From positions 1,612,001 through 1,676,000 of the forward strand of contig JAITYX010000066.1 of NCBI GenBank assembly GCA_021018815.1: a stretch of DNA of 64,000 nt, written 5' to 3'. Under the pieces are notes generated by a model, which did no database searches, had not been told where the DNA came from, and saw only the letters and a list, made by a program, of their open reading frames with translations. The DNA is from Talinum fruticosum. Lineage: Eukaryota > Streptophyta > Magnoliopsida > Caryophyllales > Talinaceae. Shown here piece after piece: positions 1 to 11,207 of the stretch. Each line of letters begins with the position of its first letter. The first letter of the stretch is position 1. The position numbers were made by a program, and so were the translations under genes.

Positions 1-611
1 AAAGATATCGACTAATTGAAATTTTGTACGAATGAATCAAGTTTAATATCACCTTTCTCGGAATGGTCTCTCGGAAAATGATACCTAACCTCAATATGCT
101 TTGTCTTTGAGTGCTGGACTGGATTCTTAGTGATGCTCATTGCACTCTTATTGTCACACTTGATTGGAATTGATTTGAATGACAGTCGAAGGTTTTTCAA
201 GTGTTGCTTGATCCATAGAATCCGAGCACAAGCATGCTCCAGTTGCAGTGTACTCAGCTTCAGCGAGTTGATAGAGAAACCGAGTTTTACTTCTTTGAGT
301 GCCAAGATATAAGGGATTAACCTATAAACTAGCATGCTCTTGAGGTGCTCTTTTTATCAACCTTGAATCCAGCATAGTCGGCATCCGAGTATCTAGTGAG
401 GGTCGGTTCCGAGTCTCTTGAGAACCATAGACCTAGATTCTAAGTCCCTGTAAGATGTGATTCTCTTCACCGCAGTGAGATGTGATTCTTTTGGATTAGC
501 TTGAAATCTTGCACACGGACATACACTAAACATAATGTCTGGTCTATTGGATGTGAGATATAGCAGAGATCCAATCATACCTCAATAGAGTTTCTAATCT
601 ACTCGCTTTAC
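1..611 (-). pseudogene. copia A: RNase H and RT-RNase H connection (partial)
   Basis: Minus-strand remnant of the RNase H end of a Ty1/copia polyprotein, cut by the left window edge. Readable pieces are a 107-residue stretch at 12-335 with IKCDNKSAMSI and KTKHIEVRYHF, the usual copia RNase H tail, and a stretch at 393-578 with IGSLLYLTSNRPDIMFSVC, the conserved RT-RNase H connection. The frame changes between them, so no intact enzyme is made. In the family this domain removes the RNA strand during reverse transcription in the cytoplasmic particle. It follows the RT of the same element. Confidence 0.85.
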
Positions 612-1262
612 CTTTTTCATTTGAGTCCAGTTTCATGCTCGCTACTCATTGGTGTTGCTACATGTTTTGCATCTTGAAGCTTGTACTTCTTCCACAACTC
701 CTTGGTATACATAGATTGATGGACATAGATGCCATCTTTATCTTGTTTGATTTGTAGACCAAGAAAGAAATTGAGCTCTCCCATTATACTCATTTGGAAT
801 TCCTGTCTCATTAACTCACAAAAATCTCGACATAGATTTTCATTAGTAGCTCCAAAGATTATATCATCAACATAAATTTGAACAATAAGAAAGTCTTTCC
901 CCTTGGTTTTTATGAAAAGGGTTTTGTCAATCTGACCTCTTTTAAAATCATTTTCAACCAAGAAGCTGCTAAGTCTTTCATACCAAGCTTTGGGAGCTTG
1001 TTTAAGACCATAAAGAGCCTTTTGCAACTTGAAAACATGGTTTGGAAATTCTAAGTTTTCAAATCCAGGGGTTGCTCAACATGGACTTCCCTTGAATGAA
1101 ACCATTCAGAAAAATACATTTGACATCCATTTGATATAATTTAATATTTATGCATGATGCAAATGCCTATAGGATTCTAATTGCTTCAATCCTAGCAACC
1201 GGTGTAAAGGTTTCCCCACAATCAATTCCTTCTTCTTGATTGTAAGGTAGATTGTGTTCAAT
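612..1262 (-). pseudogene. copia A: reverse transcriptase
   Basis: The longest uninterrupted copia RT piece in the window: 136 residues at 617-1027 with [16 protein letters not shown], then QIYVDDIIFGATN, then MGELNFFLGLQIKQD. The catalytic YVDD is present (codons on the minus strand at 863-874). The N-terminal half (about 1028-1262, with the MDVKCAFLNGFI-type region) continues in other frames with stops. RT copies element RNA to DNA. The palm motif looks intact, but the polyprotein around it is broken. Confidence 0.9.
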
Positions 1263-1800
1263 CATCATTGTCCTTCCTATTTCTTCAAGAGTTCTATTCT
1301 TTCTCTTCACTAACCCATTCTGTTGAGGAGTTCTGGGTGTTGAGAAGTTGTGGGAGATACCATTCTTATCGCAGAACTCTGTATATTCTAAGTAATCGAA
1401 CTCCCTTCCATAGTCGGTTCAGTTCTTCTAATATGAGTTTGAGACTCTACTTGAATTTTCCTACAGAGCTTGCTGAACTCTTTGAAAGCTTCATTTTTGT
1501 GTTTAAGAAAACACACCCAGGTAAATTGTGAGTAGTCATCAACAATCACAAGTACATACGATTTACCTCCGAGACTCTTTACAGGATTTTACCTCATAAA
1601 TCCATATGCAACATTTCAAGCACTTTGGATGTGGAAACATATTTAAGAGATTTGAAAGATGATCTGACTTGTTTCCCCTTTGTGCACGCTTCACAAATTT
1701 TATCTTTCTTAAATGCATAGTTAGGCAAGCCTCTAACTAAACCATGAGATGCAAGCTTTTTAATGGTGTGCATGCTAACATGACCTAGTCTACGATGCCA
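1263..1800 (-). pseudogene. copia A: integrase core, decayed
   Basis: Between the RT and the pre-integrase domain the minus strand matches, in broken frames, the integrase core seen better in H (44673-45617) and J. Examples are the stretch equivalent to GGKSYVLVIIDDYSRFTWV near 1510-1570 and the region equivalent to NGVVERKNRTLEE near 1270-1330. Several frame changes and stops interrupt it. Integrase inserts the DNA copy into the chromosome. The open plus-strand stretch at 1268-1531 is only its shadow. Confidence 0.75.
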
Positions 1801-2260
1801 TGTCCAAGAATCATCATGCAGAGATGCTTTTAAGCAAGATAAGTTCGACTAGGATCGAAAGAGGAATAGTGTAGGTATTACCCGATCTCTTACCCGAGAG
1901 CTTAGTCTCCATAGTAGTTGCATCAGAATTATAGAAATTGGTCCGAGTGAATCTTACCTCTTGACCTTTGTCACATAGTTGTGAGATGCTGAGTAGATTG
2001 TACTTTAATCCCTTGACAAGGTAGATCAGGCTGACCAGGTTGTCTCCCTTTCCAATCATGCCTATCCCAACTATCTTGCCCTTACTTGTCATCTCCAAAA
2101 GTGACTTTTCCTCCCTTGTAATCTTCTAACTCAAAAAAGAGTCTTGAATCTCCTGACATGTGGTGTGAGCATCCACTGTCTATGTACCAATGAGCTTTTG
2201 TCTTTTTTGAGTTACTTGCAAGTCAGAAACACACTAACCCTTCTCACTTCCTCTAACAAA
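1801..2260 (-). pseudogene. copia A: protease site and GAG-pre-integrase domain
   Basis: A 94-residue piece at 1814-2098 carries GLKYNLLSISQLCDKGQEVRF, a hallmark of the copia pre-integrase zone. Just upstream (minus-strand codons 2172-2180) the aspartic-protease triad reads D-S-G in the context DSGCSHHMSG, so A keeps the normal active-site form. H and J have D-N-G instead. A frameshift separates the two parts. The protease processes Gag-Pol inside the particle. Confidence 0.85.
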
Positions 2261-4041
2261 CCCAGTAACTCCCTTTACTGTTATCCTTTTTGAGGAAGAA
2301 GACTCTTGGGAACCTAGATTTGAATTGCTTTGGGTTTGGTCCGATTCTAAGTCTTCCTTTTAAAAACCGAGTCTGTGTCTCTTTGTTTTGAAAATCTTTT
2401 CTTTTATAAATGGGTGGAGAAGGTTTTCTCATATAAACTGGTCTAGGCTCAGTCCTCCTTTCATTTTTATGAATAGGACCATGCTCAGCCTTCCCGAACT
2501 TCATAGTTCAGGAATCCTTTGAAAAGATCCGAGTAGGAATTAGATTCCTCCTCTTCGTTAAAGCCAAGTCCTTCCATTCCGAAGAAGACACATTGAGAGC
2601 CTAGAAGCATGTCAAGGTTTCTCTAACCTTGAGTAAATTTCAAAACAAGCTCTTGAGACTCATTGAGCTTTTGTTTTAGATGCTCATTTTCTCTTCGAGT
2701 GTCTTAAACTCAGTCTCATTAACTTGAGTACTAGGCTTGAGTTCTCTTAAAGTAAGTCTCAGCTTTTCCAATTCATTTTTCAAACCAATGCTCTCGAAGT
2801 GAGAGACTCAAGTTGTTCTTTGAATTGAGAAGAATCGGAATTGGACTTTTCTTCCAAAGTGTAAATATATTTAGCTAAATCAACTTTGGAGAACTTGAGG
2901 AAATATTCAATTACCTCCCGAGGATTTGTCTCCTCGAGTGTCCGAATTGTCGAGTTTGACTCGGATTCAACTTCCGAGTTTGCTAGTGCCATCGGACACT
3001 TTGAGTCGTCGGAATCTTCATTTTCTTCGGATGACTCTTCGATACTCCACGTGGCCATCATAGCCTTATTCTTCTTTCTGTCCCTCTTTCTTCTTGGACA
3101 GTCTTTGACTATGTGATCTTTGCTGCCACATTCAAAATAGCCGAGTTCTTAGTTAAAGATAACTTTGAAGGGGAGGAATGCTTACCTTTTCTGTCCTTCT
3201 TATCTTTCTTGTAGAACTCTTCCCTTGGCCTTTTTCCCATTTCTTGTGCTTCATCATTCTTTTGAAGCCTCGAGCAATAAGTGCCATGGGATCTTCTTCA
3301 GAATCCGAGGAAATCAGATTTTCTCCTCTCGCTTTCGAGGCTTTTAGTGCAATGTTCTTTTTGGTGCCGACCTCGAGCATCCTCTTCCTCCGGATGGATT
3401 TCATGGGTAAGTAACTTCCTAATCAGTTCGTCTAGCTTTAGTTAAGAGAGGTTCTGAGCTTCCTTGATGGTTGTCACCTTGGGACCCCATCTTCTCTTGG
3501 GTAGACTTCTCATAATCTTTCTGCACATTTCTTCGTGGGAAATATTTCTACCCAGAGATTTGAGATTGTTAGTAATATCGGTGAAGTGGATGAACATCCG
3601 AGTGATGTTTTCTTCGGCTCCATCTTGAACAGCTCATATTTGTGAAGATATTGGCTTATCTTCGCTTGTTTGACTTGATCTGGTGCCTTCATATGTGTTG
3701 ACTAGAGTATCCCACACTTCTTTTGCTCGTGTCACAAGCCGACACTCTGTTGTATTCTTCGAGCTAGTGGCGCACATCGAATGTTCATCGCTTTAATATT
3801 CTTTCCGAACTTTTCTGCCTCTTTAGTGGTGTACTCGATCTTTGCTTTAGGCACGAGTCTTATTTCCTCCATCTTAATTGGAATGTAGTTGCCTTCTTTA
3901 CGATATTCCATACATCTTCATCGTGATCCAATAGAAAGCATTCCATGAGCTTCTTCCAAGTGCACGGAATTTGATCCTTTGAACTTAGGTGGTCTGCTGG
4001 AAGATCTTCCCTCATCGAACTCTCTCGTTGTTCCGAGCCAT
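2261..4041 (-). pseudogene. copia A: gag with zinc knuckle
   Basis: Gag starts at the ATG complementary to 4039-4041, in the same context (ATGGCTC.GAACAA) as C, G and J, and reads leftward. Pieces at 3510-3692, 3153-3404, 2780-3061 and 2253-2504 are the UBN2-type gag body, the basic region, an acidic serine-rich segment and the C-terminal linker, in different frames. The CCHC knuckle lies at 3098-3139 and has lost its first cysteine (Tyr codon), leaving Y-x2-C-x4-H-x4-C. Gag forms the particle shell and binds RNA. This copy cannot. Confidence 0.8.
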
Positions 4042-4087
4042 ATGATCTTTAGACCTTTAAATTGTTAGATTCCTTCCGAAAGGCTAG

Positions 4088-4099
4088 GCTTTGATACCA
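4088..4099 (-). other. Primer-binding site of copia A (tRNA-Met type)
   Basis: The minus strand reads TGGTATCAAAGC, two bases inside the LTR edge at 4102. It differs at one base from the initiator tRNA-Met primer site TGGTATCAGAGC used by most copia elements. It fixes the element's orientation and shows that the LTR on its right is the 5' LTR. Confidence 0.85.
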
Positions 4100-4101
4100 A
4101 T

Positions 4102-5582
4102 TGAAGGTTTACTCTTGGAGAGTCTTAGTCATCCTAGGGGGATGAATAGGGTGATGAGGAAATTTTAATAAACTTGGAAGATTTAAGCTTGAAAAGAGTA
4201 CTCAAGACAATCCGAGTCTAGATTGGACTCGTAAAAGTATAAACTCATATATACATGGAAACCCTCTTGGGGCAGAAAACCATGGACAGTGCTAGTCAAA
4301 GCACCAAATTAAATCCACTATTTTGAATCCACAAAATACAGTAGACGAACTCAACCAGAATTGCTCCCTTAAACAATTTCTTACAGAGTTTTCCTATACT
4401 TAGAAATTCCCTTATCCGATCTAGTACTTCCTAACTAAGGTAACCTTTACAGTTAAGGGCAACCGAGCTGAGTTAACCCTTACAACTCAGTCAAGGGACC
4501 TTACTTAGAAAGTAAGAAGAGTATGTAACTGATTACAAGACTTTAAAACTCGGAAAGTATGAATTACAAGCTAGGGGTTGTAAATAGAAGATTGAGTATG
4601 AATAGAATGACTTTTACTTAAGTAATGTGTTTCAACAATAATTCCAGCAATCTTTAAGTCTTGAGAGGTGGCTTCTATTTATAGATGACCAAGCAGATTA
4701 GCCGTTGTGACTAGTTTCTAAACGAAGTCCTTTGTGATCTGTTGTAACGGCTTTTCTAAGTCGCTCGAAAAGATCCGTTGAGACATGAACATTGTGCAAC
4801 AGCTCTTGACTCCTAAGGGTGCTGCAATCAACTGGTGTTGTTCGAAAAGTGGGGTGGAAACCACCATTGAGTTTAGCGTTGAAGTTTTCCAGCTTTGGAA
4901 ACAGACAATCCTAACACAGACGTCTAAGCCTTGTTCGAAGTAGAAAAACCTTGTCTCGCTAGTGATTAACAGACTTGAAGCCGGTTACTTTTGTAATTCA
5001 AAAATAAGATGACCTCATTTGGATAACCTACAAAAGTAAATAGTTTTGGTTCTCAAAGTATAAAATACTTTGGTCCAAGATTAGGCACATATAATAATTT
5101 AATTAAGATAATTAAGTGCATAATTATCTCCGGCCTAGAAGTGTGGAACTTTCCGAGTCTAATATTCATTATACTCAAATGCCTTCGAGTTAGTCGTAAG
5201 AAAGATCAAGTTATAAGAGTGAAAATATCGGAGTATACATACTTGATCCGGACAAATAATTCTCAAACAAAAATACTGAGTTAGAAAGATAAATTAATGT
5301 TGTAATTCACTTTACTTCGAATATGCAAGTCAAAACTCGGATAAGAAGTGTTAGAGAGATTATTTGAACATGCGATAAATATGAGTGGTGTCCGAGTGAT
5401 TCGAAACATCAAAGGAGAAGATAGACAAGAATGTGTGTTGTGAGCCAGTCGAATCGAATGAAAACTTAAACAGGAGTTTCTATGGTACTCGAATGACTTG
5501 TAATCAAAACTTAGGAGGGATGATGTTTGTACTCGAATCTTTATGTAGTACTCATAATGATCTAGATTTAGAGTCCGAGTCT
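4102..5582 (-). mobile_element. 5' LTR of copia A
   Basis: Starts TGAAGGTTTACTC on the plus strand (complement of the LTR end AGTAAACCTTCA) beside the primer site. It contains the family landmarks: the TATTTATAG promoter complement near 4677, the ACAAAAGTAA...AAAGTATAAAATACTTTGG segment near 5030-5075, and the U3 end near 5570. The U3 terminus expected as TCTTCA is TCTTTA, and the sequence passes straight into an extra-ORF fragment, so the outer edge is damaged. Length about 1.48 kb. Confidence 0.85.
4677..4684 (-). promoter_or_regulatory. TATA box in LTR A
   Basis: TATAAATA on the minus strand in the context GGTCATCTATAAATAGAAGCC, which recurs at the same place in LTRs C, D, G, K and both solo copia LTRs. 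It is the likely RNA polymerase II core promoter that sets the start of the R region. Confidence 0.7.
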
Positions 5583-5842
5583 TTATAGGTGAAATTTCCT
5601 TGTATCCAAGATCAACTAGCTCATCCCGACCTACATAGATAGATGGCTCAAGACACTTAAGAGGATCATTAGGAAAATCCACTTTGAAGTGAGAAAATGC
5701 TGTAGAAATTAAAGCTTAGAAAAGAAGGGGTTTCTTCCGATAGGTGGGAACAAAAGCTATTTTCTCAATAATGAAAGGGAAGAGGTCAACCTCATACCCT
5801 TCTAGAATATCATACAAAACTTTGAGAACCTAGTCTGTTAGG
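5583..5842 (-). pseudogene. copia B: extra (envelope-like) ORF, C-terminal half, part 1
   Basis: Minus-strand relative of the extra ORF found after pol in F, G, H, J and K. It includes the stretch matching GYGYQEI.P near 5600-5625 and the segment encoding a GYEVDLFP-like motif near 5790-5815. It stops at 5842, where an Athila-like element is inserted, and resumes at 13456. It directly abuts LTR A with no polypurine tract between, so the left join is a rearrangement. Function unknown; in Sireviruses this position is called envelope-like. Confidence 0.65.
5838..5842. repeat. Target-site duplication TTAGG (left)
   Basis: TTAGG immediately before the TGTTAGCT edge, matched exactly by TTAGG at 13451-13455 after the AACA edge. 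A 5-bp duplication is normal for LTR-retrotransposon integration and fixes the ends of the element. Confidence 0.92.
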
Positions 5843-7770
5843 TGTTAGCTTGTCGTACAGCTTACAAATTAAAGCACTACTTAGGCTTATAATTAACAAT
5901 ATAGCATAGGAAAGTAGGGATCAAATCCACGAGGAAAGATATAATAACATGCCAGCTTCAATCTAATTAAATTTACTACTCTTAAAAACAAAATAGAAAA
6001 TATAAATTAAAAAAATTCAATAACTAAAAATCATAGAAAATTATCTAACAACTAAATAAATAATTTATACCTAATAAAAAAAACTATAATAATCCAGAAA
6101 TATTTTTGTATATTTTTTTAGAATAATTAAAACAGAAAACTAAAGCAGAAAATAAACAAATACTAAAACAGAAAATTAAATAAGTAAAATTCTGCACTAA
6201 ATTAATTACGAAAATAAATAATAAAATTACCTAGAATATTAACACTAATTTTCTTGACCTAACCAGAATTAAATCTGAAAAATTATCACATTAATTCCAA
6301 AAATTCTAAAATTTAATCACATCAAAATAGAACTCTATCTAAACCCTAAAAGAAAATAAAAGATGAAAAATAATAAAAGAAACTATTTTAAAACTAATTT
6401 CTAACAAATTGACTCAAAAATAATAAAAACTGACAGTAAAAATAATCTGAAAATTAAAATATATAAAGACTCAAAATTAAATTAAAATAAAATTACTAAA
6501 ACTAATCTAAAATACTGATCTTGAGGGGGTAATGAAATTGATAATAAAAGACTATAAATTTATAAATGAAAATTGACAAACTAAAGAAATAACTAAAAAG
6601 CAAACAAATAATTATCAAAGATATCAAATTTATAAAAACACTTAGTATAATCTATATCCACCATGTAAATTATTATTTATCATTAACACACAAATTGATC
6701 TACCCATGAGCTAAACCGTAGAAGACAACCACTAGCGGATCTTCCCCATTTTTTCTTATTTATTAGTTTACTTAGGTCTAACCCTAATATAAACCCTACT
6801 AATATTGATAACCCTAGCACTAGCACTAGAATTAAATTAAATTAGAGCATTAAGTATTAGAAAAATATCATCTAACACCTAATAACCAATCTACTAGCAA
6901 ATTAATTTAAGAAGGATCTATGATAATTTCCTAATTAAAAGAGATGAGTTTGAGCCGTCCATGATTAACAAGAGTCATACTTATGGCTAAAAGATCAAGC
7001 GATTACGTACTTAAACTTTTTAAACTATCGCATGAATTTATATAAAACTAATTAGTGTGCACTCTAATTAATTAGACATAAAATCATAAACATTAAAATC
7101 AAATTATCATAGAATCATAAATCTAATCAATAAGACAATAAAGATCGAAACTTTGTTTCAAAATAAATAATTTAACATGGTTTCAAGTAGATTATACTAA
7201 GTATAAAAAACTACTCAAACATAATGTAATTTAAAGCACGTAAACTAAATAAAATAGCATCTTTAATTTTAAACTGACAATAAAAATTCAATCTTTACTA
7301 ATAAAAAATTACAATACTAAATAATACTACCGATATTGGATGATGACATTCATAATTAACGATGAAGTTGATTGCACGAAGATGTCCGATGATTAATGTC
7401 TGGCGTGAAGTGGTTGAATGGATTATGATGATGGTGGAGTAAGAAAGAGTTGGCAAGGGATCAAAGTGGAAGTGATTGATAATTAAATTGATGAAGATTG
7501 TGGTGGGCAATGAGATAATTTGTGATAGCGTGAAGTAGGAAAGTGGGCAGCGACGGCAATGGGCAGCAACGTGAGAGGTAGCGAGAGCAACGAGAGGAGG
7601 TGATGATGTGAGGATTTGGCAGCGAAGGAAGGTGGGCAACGGCTGGGGTGTTATGAGCTGCGTGGGAGATGGTGATGGGCGGCCAAGGGTAGCGTGAGGA
7701 AGGGCTGGGCGGCCAGCCAAGAGGGGGAGCAAGGGCTGCTTGGGGATTCTCCTCTTGATGATGATTACAA

Positions 7771-7853
<83 letters not shown>

Positions 7854-8157
7854 TAAAAGTGTTAGGGTTATTCCTCTTTCTTCTCTTCCAAGTTTCTTTT
7901 TTCTTCCAATTAGGATTTCTTAAAATATAATATCATAAAATAGATATTTTATGACATATTATATTTCCGGACCGACTTCATATCTTTTCTTGGATGTTCG
8001 TCCGTAGGTATAAACCCACTTTTAACGTCTTTTCTCTTCTTCCCCATTTTATTTGATAATTACCTATAAATAGACAAAATATGATAAATTAGATAAAATA
8101 AACTATATAATATAAACTAAATAACTACTAAAAATATGTATAAAATACGACTTAACA
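5843..8157 (-). repeat. 3' LTR of the Athila-like element
   Basis: Runs TGTTAGCTTG...ACTTAACA on the plus strand and aligns by eye along its length with 11208-13450. Differences are scattered substitutions, a segment near 6265 shorter than the other LTR by roughly 90 bp, an extra TTTCAAAATAAATAATT-type segment near 7155, and a TA microsatellite plus adjoining block at 7774-7940 missing from the partner. AT-rich except for a GC-richer part at 7550-7740. The open minus-strand stretch at 7298-7732 is broken in the sister LTR. Confidence 0.92.
7774..7851. repeat. (AT)n microsatellite, about 39 units
   Basis: An uninterrupted AT run of about 78 bp in one LTR of the Athila-like element. The partner LTR has only GATATATATAA at the same place (about 13212-13222), so it expanded after insertion, or the partner lost it together with the next roughly 90 bp. 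Confidence 0.95.
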
Positions 8158-8169
8158 AATCCCCCACAC
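8158..8169 (-). other. Polypurine tract of the Athila-like element
   Basis: Minus strand GTGTGGGGGATT lies directly against the U3 edge of the 3' LTR. In gypsy elements this is where plus-strand DNA synthesis starts. Its position agrees with the minus orientation shown by the primer site. Confidence 0.8.
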
Positions 8170-9590
8170 TTAGATTTTGGACGTCCTCGTGCAAAGAAAT
8201 CTAAGACTCGATCTAATATTACGGTTTCTTATAAAGATACACATAAAACATAAAGTATACACTAAGTTTGCCTTACTTTCAAAAATAGTTTGATGAGAAT
8301 TCGTCTTTCCCAAGCAAGTGAAAAACTAAACATTTCATTGTCATCACAGAGTTTATTCATCAGCCTCACAATATCTCTTTCATTTAAGCAACAAGTAAAA
8401 ATTATCCATCTTTTTTAAACATGTATATTCTGGTGAAGAGGTCTAAAATGTTTTAGGATGGGAAAAATTAAGGTGCAGTATGGTTATAGAGACACCGAAT
8501 CAGCAGATAACTCACTAAAAATTGATAATAAACTTGTTTTGCAAACTTTTTCTCTTCTTTTTTTTTTTAATTATATATGTAACTCCATTCAAGCACATAT
8601 TCGAGGCCCATATAGGGTCTTAGAAATATAACACTCCCTATCTCCCACTCACCCAAACAGAGGTGCTAGAGTTAATACTTTATTTTTTTCTTTTTCTCTT
8701 CGTTAGTATGGTTCGAGCCATTGATCGGCCCAAAAGGGGCATGACTCTCCCAGCATGGGTTACTCCATTCATAAGGCTCAACTTGAGACCTAAACTTAAG
8801 GGGAAATGGAGCCGAGCCACCAACTCCGACCCATGTTGGTAGACTAACATTTTGTTTTTTCTTTTGTTTTGTTTTTTTTGAAAGGCAAAATAAGAAAAAT
8901 CAAAATTTCAATGAGTCAATCTGCTAAGTTTAGTAGTCTAGGTGAACGGTTTAAGTCAATTTATTGCCTCTATCACGATCATATAACATGATCAAATTGA
9001 CGGAAAATTATGATTGTTACTAATTGAAGAAATATATAAGGATCAACTCAAACAACTCGTAATGACAATTAACATGTTCAAATTTCTCACTTACAAAGGG
9101 AAAGAACAATTAGAAATAGAAAGATTTAAGCAAGTTAACCTAGCATATGTTCATGCTCATGCATTTCTTTACAAGAAATTTATTTATTTTTTCAAAAAAA
9201 TAAGATAAAAATAAATGTATAAAATTAAAATGCCGGATGCACTCCCCACACATAATTCATGCATTATCCCTAATGCATGCAAAATAAAAATAAAAATAAA
9301 ATTAAAGTAAAAATTATAGAAACTTCCCTGAAAATGTTGGGTTGCCTCCCAACCAGCGCCTTTGTTTACCGTCTTTGGCTCGACACCTCTGCAGCTCAAG
9401 GATCATTTAATTGCATTTCCCACACTAAACAGATCCGGTCTCCCGCATACTTGCAATTAGTGGGAAATTTCTTGTGAAAAAGAGCAGATGTATTCTCCCC
9501 TACACTTATCTTTTTGTTCCTGTTCAATTTTAATTTGTTCGTGAATAGATCTTTAAGGAAGATAGCATAACGAGGTTCTCGTTTCATGGT
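8170..9590 (-). other. Athila-like element: internal non-coding region where pol would be
   Basis: About 1.4 kb between the gag remnant and the polypurine tract. No RT, integrase or RNase H motif appears on either strand. It holds T-rich and A-rich runs, a block around 8600-8860 that includes CTCAACTTGAGACC, and TTGGGTTGCCTCCCAACCAG at 9337-9356, which can fold on itself (GGTTG...CAACC). Short open stretches here (9014-9208, 9277-9477) look accidental. Confidence 0.6.
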
Positions 9591-11020
9591 ATCCGGAAGA
9601 GGAATGTTGATTTCTCGCCTTCGTAGATATTTCTATGATGTCTTCATTTACCTCGTCTATCGTAAGAGTTGTGCTTATTAATCTACTAGGAAACGATGGG
9701 ATAGGCTTGTAAAGATCTTTCTTATTTTTACCTATTACCTTAGCATTAGAGGTGTCATCTTTGTTATGGTCAAGTTCAGATTCCTTAACCTCTAATTCTG
9801 GCTCTACCTCTATGTTTTTGTAGGTTCCTCTAACTCTTTCCCATTATTAAGTGTTATGACACCGACATTTTCTTTTGGATCTTGGAAAGGTTGAGATTTC
9901 ATTTGGGCTTGCAGATTACTAAGCATGGTATCATTGGCAATCTGTCTCTCTTGAACCCGCTTAATGGTCATCTCTAAACTTTGGAACCTAAGGTCAGTCT
10001 CCTTTTTCTCGGTCATCCATCTTCTTAATGATTTACTCTAAAAGATAATTAGTTTTGTCCTGAGCAATGGATTGATCAAATTCTAGAGGGTTTTCTTCAA
10101 ATCCATACCTAAGGTTAGAGTAGTCATTCCATTCTTCATAAGTGTTGGAGAATGTGTTATAATTCATTCGACCTTGGTTGGAAAAAATATCATTCACTTG
10201 CCCTCTTTGTTGTGTAGGGCATGAATTAGCAACATGACCCTCTAAACAGCAAATACTACAAACTACTACTTCATCTGTTTGGACTAATTTGTTCAACATA
10301 ACAGTAATTTGAGACAAGCTGGGTCTCTACAGGTGGACCTAAATTGAACTCATTAACATCCCTAAATTGGGCATTTTCAATTCCAAATTGTTGAGTATTT
10401 TGGGCCATAATATTAAACAATTCTCTACCCCGAGCTGGAGTCTTATTAAGGCCCCTCCACTAGCAACATCTACCATATTTCTATCTATTGGCAATAAACC
10501 TTCATAAAAATATTGAAGCAATAAATGCTCGAAATTTGATTTTGGGGATAACTAGCACATAATTTATTTAAACGCTCCCAATATTCAGAAAAAGTCTCCC
10601 CAATCATCTGTTTAATGCCACAAATTTCCTTTCTATCTGGACCCTATCCTGGATGCAGGAAAACTTTTCTCTAAAAATGTGTATGAACTTGGGTCCATGT
10701 AGTGAATGCTGCAGGGGTAGGTAATAAAACTAATTTTTAACCTTATCCTCGAAGTGAAAAGGGAAAGACTCTCAACTTAATTTGGTCTTGGGTAATTCCC
10801 TCAAGTTCCATAGTGGAACATGTAATAATAAACTCATTGACATGACGATATGGGTCTTCACTAGGCAATCCATGAAATTTAGGTAACATATTTAAAAATC
10901 CGAGTTCAATTTTAATGGTCGGTCCAATGCAGGATATAAGATGGGTAGAAGTTGTGTATCCAAGTTAGGTGAAACAAGTTCACGTAAAGTAGTCATCTCA
11001 ATAATTTCGAACTTACGAAA
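9591..11020 (-). pseudogene. Athila-like gag
   Basis: Minus-strand gypsy gag reading leftward. Near 10865-10920 it gives MLPKFHGLPSEDPYRHV, then EFIITCSTME, the start of a retrotransposon gag domain. At 10339-10521 follows QYFYEGLLPIDRNMVDV, and at 10033-10317 a zinc knuckle CSICCLEGHVANSC with the full C-x2-C-x4-H-x4-C pattern. A piece at 9810-10016 looks like the coiled C-terminal part. The pieces are in different frames with stops. Gag packages element RNA; no pol follows. Confidence 0.85.
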
Positions 11021-11185
11021 CAGGATCGAAACACTTACTTGGCTTCAACTTCGTCAAATTTATGCTCCTTATCAAAATAAAACAAAACGCTAAAAAAACT
11101 ACGAAAATAAATTATTAGAGTCACAAAGAAGTAATAAAAGTAGTAAATCTAAATTAAATAAAAACTAACAACTATTATTTTCTTT

Positions 11186-11202
11186 CCCCGACAACGGCGC
11201 CA
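11186..11202 (-). other. Primer-binding site (tRNA-Asp type)
   Basis: Minus strand TGGCGCCGTTGTCGGGG, five bases inside the 5' LTR edge. It differs by one base from TGGCGCCGTTGCCGGGG, the site I know from Athila and related plant gypsy elements. It fixes orientation and the internal boundary. Confidence 0.9.
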
Positions 11203-11207
11203 AAATT

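Noticed and set aside
1268..1531. 87-residue plus-strand ORF
   Set aside because: Shadow of copia A integrase on the other strand.
7298..7732. 144-residue minus-strand open stretch in the Athila-like LTR
   Set aside because: The sister LTR (12927-13229) breaks the frame at the same place, and the composition is simple. An accidental LTR ORF.
9014..9208. Short plus-strand ORF in the Athila-like internal region
   Set aside because: Opposite to the element, no recognisable motif, AT-rich.
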